DNA from: Chloroflexota bacterium
GTDB lineage: Bacteria > Chloroflexota > Anaerolineae > Caldilineales > Caldilineaceae
Reading direction: 5' to 3'
NCBI GenBank assembly: GCA_016861025.1
Contig: BOKO01000006.1
Location: 248,001 to 312,000, forward strand
DNA: 64,000 bases
The notes beneath the pieces are model-generated. The model saw only the letters and a list, made by a program, of their open reading frames with translations. It was not told the origin of the DNA and made no database searches. The position numbers and the translations under genes were made by a program. Below, one piece after another: positions 60,008-64,000 of this stretch (the first letter of the stretch is position 1; each line of letters opens with the position of its first letter).

Positions 60008-60939
60008 AGCGAGCATTTGTGCTGAGTGGCGGCGGCTCCCTGGGCGCCATGCAGATTGGCGCGCTTCGCCTGCTCCTGGAGAAGAACATCAAACCAGACA
60101 TTGTGGTCGGCTGCTCTGTCGGCGCGCTCAACGCCTCATTTCTTGCCACTGACCTCAGCCTCGACGAGCTAACCCGCGCCGAAGAGGTGTGGCAGGCTGT
60201 CACCACCGACATTGTCTATCCAGGCGCCAGGCTGCGGGCAGCGTGGCGCTTTCTCACCGGAGAAGACAGTCTCTACGACAATCGGCGTTTCTATGAATTT
60301 TTGCAGGCGAGCGGCTGCACGCCTGCCCTCACTTTTGGCGACCTGCACAGCGCTCGTCTCTATGTCACCGCCACCCACCTGCGCACAGGCAGCCTGCACG
60401 TCTTTGGCGACAATCCACATGATCTGGTGCTCGATGCGTTGATGGCAAGCACGGCGCTGACGCCGCTGCATCCACCGTGGGAGATCAACGGCGAACGCTA
60501 TGTCGATGGCGGAACTGTTACGCCGTTGCCGCTGCGCGTGGCGCTCGACCGCGGCGCCACCGAAATCTATGCGCTGCATCTTCATCGTCCGACCGCCGAA
60601 CCACCCAAGAAGCGGCTGCGCGGCGTCGCTGAACACATCAACCAGGCCGTCTCGACCATGTTGCGCCTGCAAGCCGACCACGATCTGCACCTGGCTGAAA
60701 CAGCGCGGCGCGTGCGGCTGCATTATCTGCCGCTATGGACAGACGACCCGATCGAGCCGATCGACTTCAGCCATTCGACGACGCTGATCGAACAGGGTTA
60801 CGCAGCCGCTGAAAGATTGCTCAAGCGCGGCGATGTTGCTGCCCTGCTCGACGAGCATTCGTCCGGCCGTCGTTGGTGGAGGGGATGGGGCTTTTTAGGC
60901 AACAGCCAGCCGAGTCGCAACCAAATGAACAATGCGTGA
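60004..60939 (+). CDS. Patatin-like phospholipase
   Basis: A 311-residue patatin-family lipase starting at TTG 60004, with AGGAGG seven bases upstream and a four-base overlap with the preceding gene. Oxyanion loop SGGGSLG (8-14), nucleophile Ser38 in GCSVG, catalytic Asp168 in DGG. No signal peptide; a cytoplasmic RssA/YchK-like esterase is likely. It hydrolyses acyl esters of lipids. The C-terminal ~60 residues are helical and basic. Longer in-frame openings upstream run through the zinc-protein gene and are not preferred. Confidence 0.85.
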   Translation: MKRAFVLSGGGSLGAMQIGALRLLLEKNIKPDIVVGCSVGALNASFLATDLSLDELTRAEEVWQAVTTDIVYPGARLRAAWRFLTGEDSLYDNRRFYEFLQASGCTPALTFGDLHSARLYVTATHLRTGSLHVFGDNPHDLVLDALMASTALTPLHPPWEINGERYVDGGTVTPLPLRVALDRGATEIYALHLHRPTAEPPKKRLRGVAEHINQAVSTMLRLQADHDLHLAETARRVRLHYLPLWTDDPIEPIDFSHSTTLIEQGYAAAERLLKRGDVAALLDEHSSGRRWWRGWGFLGNSQPSRNQMNNA

Positions 60940-60947
60940 CGCAAGAC

Positions 60948-62225
60948 TCATGATGACAAATCAAGCAGCCTGCCATGCTTGATCACGCCTTCGACCAGAT
61001 TGACGCCAAGCCAGTAGACCAGATGCCGATAATCCGGCGCATTTAGAATCAGCACGTCAGCCTGTTTGCCCACCTCCAGCGATCCGAGCCGGTCACCCAG
61101 TCCAATGGCATGGGCGGCGTTGATGGTGGCGGCGTTGAGCGCCTCTGCGGGCCTCAGCCGTTGATAGCGGCACGCCAACGCCATCACCAACGGCAGCGAC
61201 AAAATCGGCGCCGAACCAGGGTTGAAATCGGTCGCCAGCGCAATCGCTGCGCCCGCTTCGATCCACGCCCGCGCGTCGGCGAAATGGCGGCTGCCCAAAT
61301 GCACATTGACGCCGGGCAGCAACACCGCGACCGTCTCTGACGCCGCCAGCAGTTCCCTCTCTTCCGGCGGCGTCACGTCGAGATGGTCGGCGGAGATCGC
61401 CGCCAGCTCGATCGCCAGCCTCGCCCCACCCAGGGCGACAAACTCGTCGGCGTGAATTTTGGGGCGCAACCCCAGCCGCGCACCCGCATCGAGCACACGC
61501 TGCGCCTGCGCCACATCGAAGACGCCCTGCTCACAGAAGACATCGTTAAACAACGGCGCGTCACCCGCAGCAAACCGCGATACGCGCCACCATGCCGCCA
61601 CCGCCGGCAGCATCTCGGTGCAGACCAGGTCGACATAGCCTTCGGGATCGCCGGCAAACTCTGGCGGTGTGGCGTGCGCGCCGAGAAAGGTTGGGACAAT
61701 ATCCTGCGCCGCGATCGCGGCAAGCTGCTCGATCGCGGCCAGAATTTTTAGCTCTGTGGCGACATCGAGGCCGTAACCGCTCTTGATCTCAACCGTGGTC
61801 GAACCCAGACGCAGCATCGCCTGAAGATGGCGACGTCCGGCGGCAACCAGCTCATCCAACGAAGCATTGCGCGTGGCGCGCATTGTGGAGAGGATGCCGC
61901 CGCCCGCCGCCAACAGTTCCTGATAGGTGGCGCCGGCCAGTTTGCGCTCGAACTCCGCCACGCGCTCGCCGCCAAAAACAAGATGTGTGTGACAATCAAC
62001 AAAGCCAGGGCAGAGCACCTTGCCTGTCGCGTCAATCTGTGTGCGCGCCTGATAACGCCCACGCAACGCCGCCGTCTCGCCGACCGCCACAATGACGCCA
62101 TCGTCGATCGCCACCGCCCCATCTACAATCACACCGGCGTCAGCCAGCGCTGCGCCGCGCTTTGGCGCCGGCGCAGCACATGTCGTTGCCTGTGCTGCGT
62201 TGAAGATAAGGAGATCAACCTTCAT
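60948..62225 (-). CDS. hutI: Imidazolonepropionase
   Basis: A 425-residue amidohydrolase of normal length. Metal site PGFVDCHTHLVFGGER (His-x-His), VEIKSGYGLD, HADEF, SADHLDV, and the late Asp in ALATDFNPGSAP. It opens the imidazolone ring in histidine breakdown. No hutH, hutU or hutG is beside it, so it is a lone hut gene here. It converges with the patatin gene with an eight-base gap. Confidence 0.9.
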   Translation of the reverse strand: MKVDLLIFNAAQATTCAAPAPKRGAALADAGVIVDGAVAIDDGVIVAVGETAALRGRYQARTQIDATGKVLCPGFVDCHTHLVFGGERVAEFERKLAGATYQELLAAGGGILSTMRATRNASLDELVAAGRRHLQAMLRLGSTTVEIKSGYGLDVATELKILAAIEQLAAIAAQDIVPTFLGAHATPPEFAGDPEGYVDLVCTEMLPAVAAWWRVSRFAAGDAPLFNDVFCEQGVFDVAQAQRVLDAGARLGLRPKIHADEFVALGGARLAIELAAISADHLDVTPPEERELLAASETVAVLLPGVNVHLGSRHFADARAWIEAGAAIALATDFNPGSAPILSLPLVMALACRYQRLRPAEALNAATINAAHAIGLGDRLGSLEVGKQADVLILNAPDYRHLVYWLGVNLVEGVIKHGRLLDLSS

Positions 62226-62248
62226 CGGGAGGCCACCTGAGTCTACAG

Positions 62249-62493
62249 TTACGCATCCACAAATAGCGCCGCTACATCGACCGCAAAGCCCTCGATCACT
62301 TCTGAAACCGCCTGCTCGCCCGCAGCAAAGACGCCGCGCCTTTTGTACTCGCCATCTTCCAGCACCAACACCGTGACCGTGCGCAGGCGCGGCTCGACGA
62401 TCCAGTATTCAGGAATGTCAGCGCGGGCGTATTCGTCACGCTTGACGACCAGATCGCAGTTGGAGATCATCAGGGCTGACCACTTCCAATCCA

Positions 62494-62518
<25 letters not shown>
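62249..62518 (-). pseudogene. Uma2-family endonuclease C-terminal remnant
   Basis: The frame contains [18 protein letters not shown] and TVTVLVLEDGEYKRRGVF, the C-terminal half of Uma2 (DUF820) putative endonucleases. About 110 N-terminal residues with the first catalytic acidic residues are missing. The 5' end overlaps the lipoprotein gene, so it is a deletion remnant. Confidence 0.65.
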
Positions 62519-63564
<1,046 letters not shown>

Positions 63565-63627
63565 TGCTTACCTTATCTCCTTAAATGCTCGATTGCATGC
63601 ACAAATTGCTTGTGGCATAGTACCACC

Positions 63628-64000
63628 ATGATCGCTCAGCCCGATAACCTGCCGGACGATCAGATCGAAGTCTGGCAGCAAGCAGTCGAGTCGTTTCAGC
63701 GCGCGTACCGCATGCAGGTGCAGGGCGACATCGCCGCGGCCATACGCGAGTACAAGGCGTCGATTCGGTTCTATCCCACCGCCGAGGCGTACACCTTTCT
63801 GGGCTGGGCATACGCGCATCTGAGTCTCTATGAGGAGGCGATCACAGCGTGTAGACTCGCCATTGAGGTCGATCCCGACTTTGGCAACCCCTACAACGAC
63901 ATCGGCGCCTATCTGTTGGAGTTGGAGCGTGTGGAAGAAGCCATTCCGTGGTTCGAGCGGGCATTGGCGGCCCCGCGCTATGACGCACGCGTCTTTGCCT
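63628..64000 (+). CDS. TPR-repeat protein, partial at window end
   Basis: From ATG 63628 an open frame runs off the window (124 codons). It starts [16 protein letters not shown] and contains tetratricopeptide units: [38 protein letters not shown] and [20 protein letters not shown]. It is a protein-interaction scaffold of unknown partner. It is divergent from the lipoprotein gene with 63 bases between; no clear Shine-Dalgarno site. Confidence 0.75.
   Translation, partial: MIAQPDNLPDDQIEVWQQAVESFQRAYRMQVQGDIAAAIREYKASIRFYPTAEAYTFLGWAYAHLSLYEEAITACRLAIEVDPDFGNPYNDIGAYLLELERVEEAIPWFERALAAPRYDARVFA

Overview
The window looks like a chromosomal segment of a GC-rich member of the Chloroflexota, probably close to Caldilinea or other Caldilineae. 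This is an inference from gene style and gene order, not from a search. Supporting signs are a SARP/BTAD-type AAA regulator beside a giant secreted beta-helix/SdrD-like protein, secreted proteins ending in an LPL(V/I)-type tail, palindromic spacers at operon junctions, and many gene remnants. No rRNA, tRNA or CRISPR array was recognised.

Layout. 1-218: 5' end of a secreted beta-propeller-type protein (minus strand). 323-5653: an L-arabinose-type operon read leftward (isomerase, M24/creatinase-like protein, ribulokinase, ribulose-5-phosphate 4-epimerase). Its promoter carries two palindromic operators, and every gene junction is filled by a reiterated inverted repeat. 5823-8253: small membrane protein, methyltransferase, metallophosphoesterase. 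8288-13472: 2-oxoacid dehydrogenase genes (fused E1 alpha-beta, and E2) with a GNAT gene and a HigBA toxin-antitoxin pair between them. 13616-15304: HAD phosphatase and DeoR regulator. 15432-17071: remnants of a J-domain and a PIN-domain gene beside an intact 1157-bp IS with 24-bp terminal repeats and an 8-bp target duplication. 17241-21880: cysteine synthase and a RecQ helicase with a TPR front end.

22156-27569: fabF, then a compact signalling unit of a double-domain KaiC-like ATPase, a stand-alone receiver and a PAS hybrid histidine kinase. This is the most system-like locus of the window. 27788-35668: ferritin-like protein, a GNAT gene broken by one UGA, a secreted protein, a TolB-like propeller, a DMT exporter behind a creatininase remnant, a carboxylesterase, an aldo/keto reductase and a DUF2255 protein. 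36081-37092: frameshifted IS110 transposase with a candidate bridge-RNA leader. 37194-44036: a trp cluster (trpD, trpC, trpF) interrupted by a type II restriction-modification pair and a lone HicB-like gene, and containing an aromatic amino acid decarboxylase.

44045-54709: SARP regulator, small protein and giant surface protein, all leftward. 55024-58039: indolepyruvate/phenylpyruvate decarboxylase and, convergent to it, threonine synthase. 58331-60939: unknown acidic protein, Zn-ribbon-like protein and a coupled patatin phospholipase. 60948-63564: hutI, a Uma2 remnant and an SH3b lipoprotein. 63628-64000: start of a TPR protein.

Two themes recur. First, accessory modules (HigBA, R-M, HicB) sit inside housekeeping operons. 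Second, short palindromic repeats occupy operon junctions and in one case have become protein-coding linkers of E2. The aromatic decarboxylase in the trp cluster and the TPP decarboxylase at 55024 could together give two routes from tryptophan toward indole-acetaldehyde, but substrate specificity is not visible from sequence.
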